From positions 1 through 40,400 of the IMG/VR virus record IMGVR_UViG_3300035072_000126: a DNA stretch of 40,400 bases; one strand, 5' to 3'. Every line of letters starts with the position of its first letter. The stretch's first letter is position 1. Source of the DNA: a virus. Below are positions 22,951 through 31,506 of this stretch, one piece after another. The position numbers were made by a program, and so were the translations under genes. A model generated the notes under the pieces. It did not search any database and was not told the origin of the DNA. It saw nothing but the letters and a program-made list of their open reading frames with translations.

Positions 22951-23427
22951 ATGAGCGGGAGAAATTGGAAACGGGTTCAACCCCGCGATTTACGGGACGC
23001 GATGGATTGTTGTCTGGAGTATGCCAAGACCAAACACAACCGCTCTGTTGATAACGTTGCCGACCTGATGGGCTTGGCGAGCAAATGGACATTATACAAA
23101 TGGATGCAGGAAGCCAGTTTGCCGAGCCGATTAATCAAGCCGTTTGAACATGCCTGCGGCATTGATTTTGTTAGCCGATGGCTGGTGGTCAGCGGCGGCA
23201 AACTGGTGATTGACATCCCTAAAGGGCGCAAAGGTGGACCTGCGGATATTCAAGCATTGCAATCCGCCAGCCATGACGCGATCGGCGCATTGATGAAGTT
23301 TTACGAGGACAAGAGCGATGCCGAGGAAACCTTAGCCGCAGTGCAAACCGCCCTAGAGCGCATGGCGTGGCACAAGGGCAATGTTGAAAAGTATAGGCAG
23401 CCTGAGCTGCCGTTTGACGAGGAGTAA
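22951..23427 (+). CDS. Conserved Mu-like early protein, probable DNA-binding
   Basis: 158 residues from the ATG at 22951 (an upstream in-frame start at 22891 adds an atypical segment). The protein reads RVQPRDLRDAMDCCLEYAKTKHNRSVDNVADLMGL, then WTLYKWMQEASLPSRLIKPFEHACGIDFVSRWL, a pattern I associate with a hypothetical family in Mu-like early regions with a helix-turn-helix-like core. The C-terminal part is helical and ends in LPFDEE. It is followed by a 2-bp gap and another regulatory-type gene. The function is unknown. Confidence 0.75.
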   Translation: MSGRNWKRVQPRDLRDAMDCCLEYAKTKHNRSVDNVADLMGLASKWTLYKWMQEASLPSRLIKPFEHACGIDFVSRWLVVSGGKLVIDIPKGRKGGPADIQALQSASHDAIGALMKFYEDKSDAEETLAAVQTALERMAWHKGNVEKYRQPELPFDEE

Positions 23428-23429
23428 AT

Positions 23430-23729
23430 ATGGCATCTCAAGATATTAAAAGCGCGGTCAAGGTATTTGCGGTACTGGATGTGTTGCTTTGTAATTTTGC
23501 CCACGGGTTCAGCCCAAAAGAATTGATCGAGGCGACAGGATTCTCCGGGACTGACATAACACGCTATGTCAGCACACTGATACAGGTCGGCTATGCAGAA
23601 CGCATCCAAGAGACCGGACGAATCCGGCCAAGTGAACGGCTTGCGCGGCATGCAGTACAAATACTCAACTCATTAAATGCCGCCGAAAAACAACTGGCGG
23701 ATCTCAATCAACGTATTAACAGGATTTAA
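23430..23729 (+). CDS. IclR-like winged-helix regulator
   Basis: 99 residues. KVFAVLDVLLCNFAHGFSPKELIEATGFSGTDITRYVSTLIQVGYAERI is an IclR-type winged helix: a first helix, the HTH, and the wing with a Gly-Tyr turn. It lacks the effector-binding domain and instead ends with a short helix (residues 75-99). It lies in the early operon (2-3 bp spacing to both neighbours) and may modulate early genes. Its exact target is unknown. Confidence 0.75.
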   Translation: MASQDIKSAVKVFAVLDVLLCNFAHGFSPKELIEATGFSGTDITRYVSTLIQVGYAERIQETGRIRPSERLARHAVQILNSLNAAEKQLADLNQRINRI

Positions 23730-23731
23730 CC

Positions 23732-24715
23732 ATGACTAACGAGACAACGGCGAATAATGCCTTAACACCAACGCAAGAAGCCAATGTGCAACAGCTGGTT
23801 GAGGCGGGTAATCAGATGTCGATTGCTCACGCAGCAGTTATGGATAGCTTTGATGTTGCAAAGAGTCTTGGACGCATTGAAGCAGCTAACTTTTTTACGA
23901 CGGTCGGAGATAAATTAATTGCTGAAACGGCTTTAAATATCCGTGATAGCAAGAAATACAAGGGTTTGCCGTATAAGGACGAAAACGGAAATCTCCGACA
24001 GGTCGTAGATTTTCCAGAATTTTGTAAAGTATTCCTCGGAAAATCGTACACAAGAACAATGGAACTGATCAGCAATCACAATCTATTAGGTGCCGATCTA
24101 TATGAACAAGCAGAGCGCTTGGGCTTTCGCCAACGCGACTACAACGCCCTTAAAGCTCTGCCAGCCGATGACCGGGCAATCATTGCCGAAGCCATCGAAG
24201 CCGAAGACCTGGACAAGGCTCTCGACCTAATGCAGCAAATGGCGGCCAAACACCATCGCGAAAAAGAAACCACAAGCAAACAACTGGATGAGCTAACTAA
24301 ATCCGTAGAAGCTAAGGACTCAGTCATTAAAGGCAAGAGCGAAGAGCTGGATAAAAAGAACGAGCAGCTGGCCCGGTTGCAGCTGGAAAAAACGTCGAAG
24401 GTGGATGAAGTCGCCATGCCTGGCGAATACCAGCTGATGCGTCTGCAAGAATACTCGCGCGAACTCACGGTAAAAATCACCGCCACGCTAAACAGCGAAA
24501 TCGTCAAGCTGTACAACGAGTTCGGCGGCCAGCCGCCCAAGCACATTGAACTTGCTGCGCGGCAGTCGGTCGGCTTGATCATTACCGCCGCTTACGGTGT
24601 TGCTGAGAACATGGGCTTTGAGCCGATTACCGAACCCGAACTGGCGGATGACGAGCCGGGCAAGGCCGATGCCGAAGCCTTTATGGCATACCAAGCTGCG
24701 CAAGCTGAGGCATAA
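23732..24715 (+). CDS. Coiled-coil early protein upstream of the transposase
   Basis: 327 residues. The N-terminal half contains a globular region with KSLGRIEAANFF and FPEFCKVFLGKSYTRTMELISNHNLLGADLYEQAERLGFRQRDYNALKALP, which resembles a DNA-binding or replication-linked fold. Residues about 160-225 form a long coiled coil of Lys/Glu/Leu heptads. The C-terminal part ends in an acidic helix. Genes of this kind sit just before muA in several Mu-like phages. I do not know a defined function. Confidence 0.65.
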   Translation: MTNETTANNALTPTQEANVQQLVEAGNQMSIAHAAVMDSFDVAKSLGRIEAANFFTTVGDKLIAETALNIRDSKKYKGLPYKDENGNLRQVVDFPEFCKVFLGKSYTRTMELISNHNLLGADLYEQAERLGFRQRDYNALKALPADDRAIIAEAIEAEDLDKALDLMQQMAAKHHREKETTSKQLDELTKSVEAKDSVIKGKSEELDKKNEQLARLQLEKTSKVDEVAMPGEYQLMRLQEYSRELTVKITATLNSEIVKLYNEFGGQPPKHIELAARQSVGLIITAAYGVAENMGFEPITEPELADDEPGKADAEAFMAYQAAQAEA

Positions 24716-24717
24716 CA

Positions 24718-26481
24718 ATGCATCCCGCCTACATACAACAGCTGGTCAGCATTGCCGATGCCGTGGCGGCGGCAGGGCACGGAGAAAAAGAAACCATCTA
24801 CCAGCGCGCCTGCGAGCAACTGAGCAAAAGCCGGAGCACGCTGCTGGCCCATTTAAAAAAGGTTGCGGTCAGCAAGCCCCGCAAGCGCCGGGCCGATGCC
24901 GGAGTAGTGGCCCTGAGCATTGACGATGCCCGCATTATTTCGGCCTATTGCATGGAAGGTTACCGCAAGAACAATCGCAAAATCACAGCATTAAAGGAGG
25001 CTATCCAGGTGCTCAGAGATAACGGTGAAATTGTCGCTGCGACATTAGATGATAAAACCGGTGAGTTGGTACCGCTGTCAGAGTCGGCGATTGCCAACGG
25101 GCTGCGCACCTATAACCTGCACCCGGACCAGCTGCGTCAGGCGACGCCGCACACCAATCTGCAATCGCTGCACCCTAACCATGTGTGGCAAGTGGACGGC
25201 TCGGTATGCGTGATTTATTACCTGCCCGACGGCAGCAGTGAGTTGGTGGAACTGGATGACGCGGTGCACTACAAGAACAAACCGCAGAACCTGAAAGCGA
25301 TTGAGCAGTTCCGGGTGATTCGCTATGTGGTCAGCGACCATGCCAGCGGCGTGGTGCGTTATCGTTATTACCCGCACTCGGAGAGCGGCGAGCACACGGT
25401 GCGCTTTTTGGCCTGGGCAATGGCTCCCAAGACCGGCAATGATCCGTTCCACGGTGCGCCATTCATCGTAATGGTCGATCCGGGGGCGACTTCCGGCGGA
25501 CTGGTACGGCGGTTCTGCTCCCGCATGGGCATTGAGCTGATCGTCAATCGGCGGCGGAATCCACGGGCCAAGGGCAGCGTCGAAAAGGGCAACCATCTGG
25601 TGGAAACCTCTTTTGAGCAGGCGCTGCGCTTTATGAAAAAACGCCCCGCTAATTTTGATGAGCTGAATGCACTGGCGGAAACCTATCAGTTGTGGTGGAA
25701 CGCCACCAAGGAGCATAGCCGGACCAAGCGTACCCGGTTTGCGGTATGGCTGACCATCACCGCCGAGCAGTTGCGCATTACGCCCAGCGCCGAGGTGTTG
25801 CTGAGCCTAGCGACGGATGAGCCGATCAAACGCCAGGTGCGCGGTGATTTAACCGTATCGTTTAAAAACCGCACTTGGAAGGTCGATCACGTGCCCGGTG
25901 TTTACGTTAAGAGCGATGTGTACGTGCACTGGCATCCGTTTATGGTCGATACCGCAATGGCAGTGGTCTGGAGCGAGGACGGACAGGAGCAGCACATTGC
26001 GCTGTACGAAGACAAAACCAATGCGCTGGGCTTTAGGGAGAGTGCTGCGGTGATCGGTCAAAGTCATACCGCCAAGCCGGACACGGTCGCCGATACTAAC
26101 CGCAAGCATGTCCATCAGTTGGCCGCCGGTACCGACACGCTGGCCGCAACCGAAAAGAAGCGCGACAACAAGCATTATGTGCCGTTTGACGGCCGGATTG
26201 ACCCGCTACTGGCGTCCAAGCAGGAGCTGCCGACATTTATGCCTAAGCGCGGTACGGAGCTGGACGTTAAGGCGCCGACGGTTGAGCTATTGAAGCTGAG
26301 CCCGGTGCAGGCGGCAAAGTGGCTGCTGGGGCGCTTGGGTGATGACTATCGGGCCGAGCTGCTGGCCGATGTGCAAGCCCGCTGGCCAGAAGGACCGACA
26401 GGGGAAGATTTAGAACTTGTTTTAGCTGATCTGGCAGCGGGTAGAAACGCGGCGGGTCGAGCTAAATTGCAGGCGGTATAG
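24718..26481 (+). CDS. A: DDE transposase (MuA family)
   Basis: 587 residues versus 663 in Mu. The catalytic core shows HVWQVDGS (Asp160), FIVMVDPGATSGG (Asp254) and PRAKGSVEKGNHLVE (Glu289), the DDE triad. The C-terminal beta-barrel domain follows (QVRGDLTVSFKNRTWKVDHVPGV, about 380-400). The N-terminus contains HTH-like helices for end binding. Together with MuB it would carry out replicative transposition and integration. The start codon is 2 bp after the preceding stop. The protein lacks an obvious C-terminal extension for ClpX as long as in Mu. Confidence 0.96.
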   Translation: MHPAYIQQLVSIADAVAAAGHGEKETIYQRACEQLSKSRSTLLAHLKKVAVSKPRKRRADAGVVALSIDDARIISAYCMEGYRKNNRKITALKEAIQVLRDNGEIVAATLDDKTGELVPLSESAIANGLRTYNLHPDQLRQATPHTNLQSLHPNHVWQVDGSVCVIYYLPDGSSELVELDDAVHYKNKPQNLKAIEQFRVIRYVVSDHASGVVRYRYYPHSESGEHTVRFLAWAMAPKTGNDPFHGAPFIVMVDPGATSGGLVRRFCSRMGIELIVNRRRNPRAKGSVEKGNHLVETSFEQALRFMKKRPANFDELNALAETYQLWWNATKEHSRTKRTRFAVWLTITAEQLRITPSAEVLLSLATDEPIKRQVRGDLTVSFKNRTWKVDHVPGVYVKSDVYVHWHPFMVDTAMAVVWSEDGQEQHIALYEDKTNALGFRESAAVIGQSHTAKPDTVADTNRKHVHQLAAGTDTLAATEKKRDNKHYVPFDGRIDPLLASKQELPTFMPKRGTELDVKAPTVELLKLSPVQAAKWLLGRLGDDYRAELLADVQARWPEGPTGEDLELVLADLAAGRNAAGRAKLQAV

Positions 26482-26483
26482 AG

Positions 26484-26822
26484 ATGAAAATTGATCTACC
26501 CGACGCAGAAAGAGGCAATGTCATCAGTATAGAGGTACTGAGGAAGAGTCGGTTCGAACGCAGGTTATGGCAGACGTGCCCTCACAGCGAAACCCTGATT
26601 GATACGGCACTGGCTAAGGTCAAATGCAAGACCTGCGGCGCAGAGCTTAATCCGATCGAATGGGTGGCGATGATGGCCGAAGAGTGGCACCGGGTAACCC
26701 GGCTGTATCAGCAGTTAAATGAGCAAAAACAGCAGACTGACGCAAAGATTCAGGAGCTTGAAGCAAAGAGCAAGGTGAAGTGCCATTACTGTGGGAAGTT
26801 TACGCTTCGCCGTTATAACTAA
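26484..26822 (+). CDS. Zinc-ribbon early protein
   Basis: 112 residues with CKTCGAEL (CxxC) and a later CHYCGKF (CxxC), plus an upstream CPHSE, making two likely zinc-binding knuckles around a helical middle (about 60-95). The gene follows muA after 2 bp. Proteins of this type are conserved between A and B of Mu-like phages. Function not known; a role in DNA or protein contact is inferred. Confidence 0.75.
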   Translation: MKIDLPDAERGNVISIEVLRKSRFERRLWQTCPHSETLIDTALAKVKCKTCGAELNPIEWVAMMAEEWHRVTRLYQQLNEQKQQTDAKIQELEAKSKVKCHYCGKFTLRRYN

Positions 26823-26830
26823 AACAATAC

Positions 26831-26846
26831 CCCCCAACCAAGAGAG
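26831..26846 (+). repeat. CCCCCAACCAAGAGAG leader box, copy 1
   Basis: 16-bp identical to 27311-27326. Copy 1 ends 11 bp before the ATG of the 26858 gene and provides its GAGAG ribosome-binding region. Confidence 0.6.
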
Positions 26847-26857
26847 AGATAACCAAC

Positions 26858-27070
26858 ATGGCAAAAACAATAATAATCCTGGAAGACGAAGATACGGCCA
26901 CCTCGCTCATCAGCGTAAAGGTGCTGAAATTCACAAAGCACGGCGAACCGGACGCGGATACCCCCATCAAGGTGTTAGGCGGCGTAATCGAAGCGGCGTT
27001 GCAGGACTATTTAACCGGGCACAGTTTTGATGCGTATGTCGGGCCGTTGCACTCAACGGTGCAGCACTAA
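26858..27070 (+). CDS. Small early protein between A and B
   Basis: 70 residues, beta-rich N-terminus (TIIILEDEDTATSLISVKVLKFT) and a helical C-terminus (GGVIEAALQDYLTGHSFDAYVG). The gene lies between A and B and ends 2 bp before muB. No family is recognised. Confidence 0.65.
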   Translation: MAKTIIILEDEDTATSLISVKVLKFTKHGEPDADTPIKVLGGVIEAALQDYLTGHSFDAYVGPLHSTVQH

Positions 27071-27072
27071 CC

Positions 27073-28230
27073 ATGCTGGCGCTAAAACCCTTATTGCAAC
27101 AGCACGGCATCAGCCAGGCGCAACTGGCCCGCGATATCGACCTATCGCCCGCCCTGGTAGCGCAGTTGTTGAATCACGAGAAATGGCCGGCCAGCATCGA
27201 TAAAAACGCCCTAATGGGCACAATTACCGAAGCGCTGGCCGCCCGAGAAATTGCCGTTGATGCGGCAATGTTTGAAGCGGTTGCAGCTTCTGAGTCTGCA
27301 ACCTTTGTCACCCCCAACCAAGAGAGTATAGATATGTTACTACGCAAACAAACCCTGACGCCAGCCGCTAGAAAACATTTTTCGTTATTCCGCGATCCAT
27401 TCAGCGAGGACGTTAACGAGGCCGAGGATGTATTCACCTCGCCGGATATCCGCTATGTCCGCGAATACCTGTGGTCGACCGCCCGGCATGGCGGCTTTGT
27501 CGCCGTGGTCGGCGAGTCCGGTTCCGGAAAGACCACGCTGCGCCGAGACCTGAACGACCGCATTGCCCGCGAGGATGCGCCGATTATCGTCATCGAGCCG
27601 TATGTATTGGGCATGGAGGATAACGACGTGCGCGGTAAAACCCTGAAAGCATCGGCGATTGCCGACAGCATCATCCTGACCCTGGCGCCGCAGGAAAAGC
27701 CCCGGCTGTCGATGGAAGCCAAGAGCCGCCAATTGCACCGGATTTTAAAGGACAGCAAGCGCGCCGGTTTTCACCACTGCCTGATTATCGAGGAAGCGCA
27801 CGGATTGCCCATTGCCACGCTGAAGCACTTGAAACGTTTTTTCGAGTTGGAGGACGGCTTTAAAAAGCTGCTGAGCATCGTGCTGATAGGCCAGACCGAA
27901 CTAAAAATAAAACTTTCCGAGCGCTCCCCCGAGGTGCGCGAAGTCGTGCAGCGCTGCGAGGTGGTCGAGCTGCCGCCGCTGGATGCCCAGCTGGATCAAT
28001 ACCTGGCGTTTAAACTCCAACGCATTGGCAAGCCGTTGGATGAGGTTTTCGACAAAGGGGCGATGGACGGCATCCGGTCAAGGCTGATCTTTACCAAGGC
28101 CGGGAAAACCCGCGAATCGGTCAGCCTGATGTATCCGTTGATGATTAACAATCTAGTCACGGCGGCTATGAACCAAGCGGCGCTGCTGGGCTTTCCCAAA
28201 ATCAGCCATGATTTAATCCGGGAGGCGTAG
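27073..28230 (+). CDS. B: MuB transposition ATPase (AAA+)
   Basis: 385 residues. The N-terminal HTH (about 8-60: QHGISQAQLARDIDLSPALVAQLLNHEKWP) precedes a linker and an AAA+ ATPase with Walker A GESGSGKT (Lys153), Walker B CLIIEEAHGLP and a sensor-like SIVLIGQTELK. MuB selects target DNA and stimulates MuA. The layout (HTH + ATPase) is typical of Mu-like B/ExeA-type proteins. A second start inside the gene could yield the ATPase without the HTH (see 27334). Confidence 0.94.
   Translation: MLALKPLLQQHGISQAQLARDIDLSPALVAQLLNHEKWPASIDKNALMGTITEALAAREIAVDAAMFEAVAASESATFVTPNQESIDMLLRKQTLTPAARKHFSLFRDPFSEDVNEAEDVFTSPDIRYVREYLWSTARHGGFVAVVGESGSGKTTLRRDLNDRIAREDAPIIVIEPYVLGMEDNDVRGKTLKASAIADSIILTLAPQEKPRLSMEAKSRQLHRILKDSKRAGFHHCLIIEEAHGLPIATLKHLKRFFELEDGFKKLLSIVLIGQTELKIKLSERSPEVREVVQRCEVVELPPLDAQLDQYLAFKLQRIGKPLDEVFDKGAMDGIRSRLIFTKAGKTRESVSLMYPLMINNLVTAAMNQAALLGFPKISHDLIREA
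27311..27336 (+). promoter_or_regulatory. Internal ribosome-binding box and in-frame ATG in muB
   Basis: The second copy of CCCCCAACCAAGAGAG (27311-27326) lies 7 bp before an in-frame ATG at 27334. That start would give a 298-residue MuB lacking the N-terminal HTH, beginning MLLRKQTLTPAARKH. Confidence 0.5.
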
Positions 28231-28410
28231 ATGAATCGGTTAACGCTCCTTGAGGCCAAATTTAAGGCTAGGCCGCAGTTGCAATTACCCGTTAATAAAC
28301 GTTTTTTCTGGAAATTAGGGCGACGGTTCTTGGCGGCATTAAATCGCAAGCGGCGCGGAAAATCCTTAATGGAAACCATTCTACAACTCCCTGATTTGAG
28401 GACAGACTAA
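28231..28410 (+). CDS. Small basic early protein
   Basis: 59 residues (MNRLTLLEAKFKARPQLQLP, then KRFFWKLGRRFLAALNRKRRG and MET..LQLPDLRTD). The ATG directly follows the muB TAG and its TAA overlaps the next ATG (TAATG). The protein is strongly basic with a helical core, and may bind nucleic acid. No family is recognised. Confidence 0.65.
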   Translation: MNRLTLLEAKFKARPQLQLPVNKRFFWKLGRRFLAALNRKRRGKSLMETILQLPDLRTD

Positions 28411-28739
28411 TGAAAAGCTATGAACTCGTCGGTACACATCACGATCCTGAAGCAGTCGAACAAATCAGCGGGGTTGTCAACAGGCTGCATTTTTTAGGGC
28501 TGGTCATCATCAAGGCACAACCTGGCCGAACGCCATCCATCCATGTCCAGCCGACTGCCGCTACCCGGCGGCTGGAGTCGGTCTATACCGGCCAAGGCTG
28601 GGAAGACGGAAAAATGTACAGGTCCTACGCGGCGGTTATCGATGGGGTCAAGATCGTCTGGCATAAGCCGATGCGAGCGCCGGAAGCGTCCAACGTCATC
28701 AAATGGCCTGGGCAGGGCTATCGGCGGGCGGCACGCTAA
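28410..28739 (+). CDS. Hypothetical early protein
   Basis: 109 residues. The first half looks like an alpha/beta fold (YELVGTHHDPEAVEQISGVVNRLHFLGLVIIKAQPG), the second half ends in basic residues (WPGQGYRRAAR). The start overlaps the preceding stop (TAATG), and its stop overlaps the next small gene. Function unknown. Confidence 0.65.
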   Translation: MKSYELVGTHHDPEAVEQISGVVNRLHFLGLVIIKAQPGRTPSIHVQPTAATRRLESVYTGQGWEDGKMYRSYAAVIDGVKIVWHKPMRAPEASNVIKWPGQGYRRAAR

Positions 28740-28804
28740 TGGACGGTGTAGCGTTGCTGGCGATAGTACTGATGGCGGTGCCTTTAATAATACGTTTTTG
28801 GTAA
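28739..28804 (+). CDS. 21-residue membrane microprotein
   Basis: ATG overlaps the preceding stop (TAATG). The peptide MDGVALLAIVLMAVPLIIRF plus W is a single hydrophobic segment ending in Arg-Phe-Trp, typical of a small single-pass membrane protein. It is followed at 28810-28822 by the AT-rich junction motif. Its coupling to the operon supports expression, but no function is known. Confidence 0.5.
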   Translation: MDGVALLAIVLMAVPLIIRFW

Positions 28805-28809
28805 CAACG

Positions 28810-28822
28810 ATTTTTTTTAAAC
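28810..28822 (+). repeat. ATTTTTTTTAAAC junction motif, copy 1
   Basis: Sits between the membrane microprotein and the DUF3164 gene, and precedes GAGAGAGAGACGACA-ATG. Related to 30897-30908 and 34557-34568. Confidence 0.45.
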
Positions 28823-28837
28823 GAGAGAGAGACGACA

Positions 28838-29452
28838 ATGGAACAAAACGAAATACCCACCGGATATTTAAGAAACAGCCATGGCCACTTAGTGCCTCTA
28901 TCACTGGTCAGCGACATAGATAAAACCCGCAATGACTTAGTTCATGAGATCGTTTCTAAAGCCGACGATCTGCGAGCGTTACTGGCCGACTTCAAAACCG
29001 ATACCTTTGGCGAAATTCAGGCATTTGCTGAGCTTTCGGCAGAAAAATATAACATCAAGCTGGGCGGGGTTAAGGGCAATATCACCCTGTGCAGCTTTGA
29101 CGGCCGCTACCAGATCAAGCTATCTCAGGCTGATGTCAAAGTGTTTGATGAACGCCTTCAGGCGGCCAAGCAACTGGTTGACAGTTGTATACACCGCTGG
29201 ACAGAAGGCAGTCGCGCCGAAATTAAAGCGCTAGTTGAGCATGCCTTTCAGACCGATAGAGAGGGGAAAATCAGTTTAGGCCGCATCTATACGCTGATGC
29301 AGCTGGAAATCGATGATGAAGAATGGCAACAGGCTATGCAGGCTTTGCGTGATTCAATGCAGGTGGTCAGCACCAAGTCTTACCTACGTATTTATGAACG
29401 CAATAAACAGGGTAAGTTTGATCAATTGGCGCTGGATTTAGCGGGGGTGTGA
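28838..29452 (+). CDS. DUF3164 family protein
   Basis: 204 residues. MEQNEIPTGYLRNSHGHLVPLSLV and the KLGGVKGNITLCSFDGRYQIKLSQ core plus RIYTLMQLEIDDEEWQQAMQALRDSMQVVSTKSYLRIYER are characteristic of DUF3164, a common Mu-like early protein near the Gam position (distinct from Gam). A GAGAG leader precedes the ATG. The stop overlaps the next ATG (TGATG). Function unknown. Confidence 0.9.
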   Translation: MEQNEIPTGYLRNSHGHLVPLSLVSDIDKTRNDLVHEIVSKADDLRALLADFKTDTFGEIQAFAELSAEKYNIKLGGVKGNITLCSFDGRYQIKLSQADVKVFDERLQAAKQLVDSCIHRWTEGSRAEIKALVEHAFQTDREGKISLGRIYTLMQLEIDDEEWQQAMQALRDSMQVVSTKSYLRIYERNKQGKFDQLALDLAGV

Positions 29453-30006
29453 TGAGTTGCAGTTTTGATTGCCCTTACTGCGGCAAAGCAATCGATATCA
29501 TTCAGGGCATGGAGTTGGCGGCTGGTAACGAGTGGACGGCGCTGATCCAAAGCATACCGCCGAGCCTGATCGGCGCGCTGCTGCGTTACCTGGAGCTGTT
29601 TAAGCCCACTAAACAATCCCTGCGCTGGTCAAGACGGCTGGCCTTGACTCAGGAGCTGATGCCGATGATTAAGTCCGGTACCGTGGAGCGTGGCAGCATG
29701 ACCTATGCGATGCCGATGCAGGCCTGGGAAGCGGAAATGATGAAGCTGGTCAGCAACAAGCCGGCCTCGCTGGTGTTGCCGCTGAAATCCAACGGCTATC
29801 TGTTGTCGATCATGGTTGGCCGGGTCGAAAAGAACCTGGCGGCCGCTGAAGCTCAGCAGATCGAGGCGCAGCGCAACCGTGGGCATGTCGGCGCACAGAC
29901 CGGTATGCAGCCGATCGGCGCGGTGGTCACGAAAGCGGCTGAACCTAAACAAAGAAAAGGCCCCCCGGCGAATTGGGGAGGCAAGGCTAAAAAGGCTACA
30001 TTATGA
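29452..30006 (+). CDS. Early protein with N-terminal zinc knuckle
   Basis: 184 residues from the ATG at 29452 (an adjacent GTG is also possible). The start has CSFDCPYCGK, a short zinc-binding segment, followed by helical sequence (SLIGALLRYLELFKPTKQSLRWSRRLALTQEL) and a Gln/Arg-rich linker, ending with basic residues PPANWGGKAKKATL. Proteins with this LLRYLxLF motif sit before gemA in Mu-like phages; function unknown. It overlaps gemA by 4 bp. Confidence 0.72.
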   Translation: MSCSFDCPYCGKAIDIIQGMELAAGNEWTALIQSIPPSLIGALLRYLELFKPTKQSLRWSRRLALTQELMPMIKSGTVERGSMTYAMPMQAWEAEMMKLVSNKPASLVLPLKSNGYLLSIMVGRVEKNLAAAEAQQIEAQRNRGHVGAQTGMQPIGAVVTKAAEPKQRKGPPANWGGKAKKATL

Positions 30007-30485
30007 ATTACAGACATTACAAACCGCGTTCCGAGACAGATAACCGCAAAAACTACTATACTCTGCTGCAAGTCGGTAAAGCCGAACTGGGCTGGGACGA
30101 TGAGTTCTATTACGGCATCTGGCTGCCGATGCAGGGCGCTACCCTTAAAGACGGCCGGTATTCGGCTTCAACGCTGTCTATCGGCCAGCTGTGCCAGGCT
30201 GTGGAAACCATGAAGGCTCAAGGATTCAAGGTCAAGCATCGCAAAGATAAATCGTCCAGGAAGCTGGCTGGCGATGCGCAGTCCAAAAAAATCCGTGCCT
30301 TATGGCTGGAAATGCATGGACAGAGCATCGTTCGCGATCCGTCCGAGGCGAGCCTGGCTAAATACGTCAAGCGTTTAACGGATGTTGATGCGTTGCAGTG
30401 GCTGGATACCCAGCAGGCCAGCGGCGTAATCGAGGCGTTGAAGAAATGGCAAAAGCGCTGCGGTAAAACGACAGCAACCGCATAA
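30003..30485 (+). CDS. gemA: GemA-like regulatory protein (gp16 family, DUF1018)
   Basis: 160 residues. NYYTLLQVGKAELGWDDEFYYGIWLPMQGATLKDGRYSASTLSIGQL and the C-terminal IEALKKWQKRCGK are diagnostic of DUF1018 (Mu gp16/GemA), a modulator of host functions in Mu. It lies directly before the Mor/C-type activator, as in Mu-like phages. It overlaps the preceding gene by 4 bp. Confidence 0.9.
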   Translation: MNYRHYKPRSETDNRKNYYTLLQVGKAELGWDDEFYYGIWLPMQGATLKDGRYSASTLSIGQLCQAVETMKAQGFKVKHRKDKSSRKLAGDAQSKKIRALWLEMHGQSIVRDPSEASLAKYVKRLTDVDALQWLDTQQASGVIEALKKWQKRCGKTTATA

Positions 30486-30494
30486 GGCCAAGCT

Positions 30495-30896
30495 ATGTAC
30501 CAGTTACCCAGACACTTGCTGCCCGAAAAGCTGAAAGAAATCGCCGACTATTGCGGAGATCAAACCGCGATGGACTTGCTCCAGCATTATGGCGGCGGTC
30601 ATCTATGTGTGCCGCAGCAGGTGGATGCCCTGCATCAGTTGAGCCAGGTGCTGGGACCGAAAGCAGCGGCCGTGTTTTGCCAGAACTTCGCCGGGGAAAC
30701 GATCCAGATACCTAAGGCGGCTAAGGCGTTTAGGACCTTGCGCAATGCCGAGATTCGGCGGTTGCGCAAAGAGCGCGAACCGCTGTTTAACGTAGCCCGC
30801 AAGTTCGGTTTGACCGAGCGGCAGGTTCTGACCATCTGCAACAATATGGATGAGGAGGATTACCAGCAGGTGGATCTGTTCGCTATTGAAGATTAA
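30495..30896 (+). CDS. mor: Late transcription activator (Mor/C family)
   Basis: 133 residues with the Mor family dimerisation region (LPEKLKEIADYCGDQTAMDLLQHYGGGHLCVPQQ) and a C-terminal HTH (RKEREPLFNVARKFGLTERQVLTICN). Mu uses two relatives, Mor (middle) and C (late). Only one is found here, so it is the candidate activator for the three late promoters at 15187-15241, 19034-19078 and 31507-31562. Mor/C bind dyads upstream of promoters with weak -35 elements. Confidence 0.92.
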   Translation: MYQLPRHLLPEKLKEIADYCGDQTAMDLLQHYGGGHLCVPQQVDALHQLSQVLGPKAAAVFCQNFAGETIQIPKAAKAFRTLRNAEIRRLRKEREPLFNVARKFGLTERQVLTICNNMDEEDYQQVDLFAIED

Positions 30897-30908
30897 ATTT
30901 TTTAAACT
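30897..30908 (+). repeat. ATTTTTTAAACT junction motif, copy 2
   Basis: Directly follows the Mor stop and precedes the secreted-protein insert. 12-bp identical to 34557-34568. Confidence 0.5.
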
Positions 30909-30937
30909 GCCGATTTAGGCACAACCCAGGAGCAATT

Positions 30938-31450
30938 ATGAAACTAAAAAAAACCGCCTATCTGATCCTGATGAGCATGAGTCTTAGCGCTAACTCTGCA
31001 TCAAAATTATTTACACCCGATCAATTTACTGCATTATTTGATGAAGCGGCGATTGAAAAGGTACCGAAACTTAAAACCACCTCATGCAAAGTAATACGAG
31101 TAGAAAAGACGCCCAACAAAACAATTACAGAATGCGAAACAGTGATAAACAACTCCTTATTAACTATTGATGCATCGAATAATAAGGCTACAAGCGTTTG
31201 GCTTATGTTAGATTTTACAAAGCTTAATCATCCTACAGATTTATGGCGATCTGCGGCTTTATTGGTCAGGGTAGCTAGAGGCGGAGAAAGTCTTGGTAAT
31301 TATTTACAAGTAGGTACAGATACATTAAGAGGCATGCAGCAGTTAAATGGAAAAAGATATTGTCTTGATGATAAAGAATCCGCATCACGACTATGCATGG
31401 AAACTAACGATGGAAGCATTTACAACATAACTCTAGACCTTCCTAAATGA
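30938..31450 (+). CDS. Secreted protein of unknown function, probable moron
   Basis: 170 residues with a signal peptide (KKTAYLILMSMSLSANSAS, about 1-21). The mature part has four cysteines likely forming disulfides and an alternating beta-type pattern (SVWLMLDFTKLNHPTDLWRSAALLVRVARGG). An AGGAG lies before the ATG. The gene is more AT-rich than its neighbours and sits between the activator and the late promoter with its own spacing, so it appears inserted. No family recognised; a lysogenic-conversion factor is possible. Confidence 0.7.
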   Translation: MKLKKTAYLILMSMSLSANSASKLFTPDQFTALFDEAAIEKVPKLKTTSCKVIRVEKTPNKTITECETVINNSLLTIDASNNKATSVWLMLDFTKLNHPTDLWRSAALLVRVARGGESLGNYLQVGTDTLRGMQQLNGKRYCLDDKESASRLCMETNDGSIYNITLDLPK

Positions 31451-31506
31451 ATGTCGTAATCGATTGCAAGAACAGCATTGCCCGACCTGCTTTCTCCATC
31501 CCCATA

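Noticed and set aside
28838-29452. Gam DNA-end protection protein
   Set aside because: The sequence matches DUF3164 rather than Gam; no Gam-like gene was recognised in the window.
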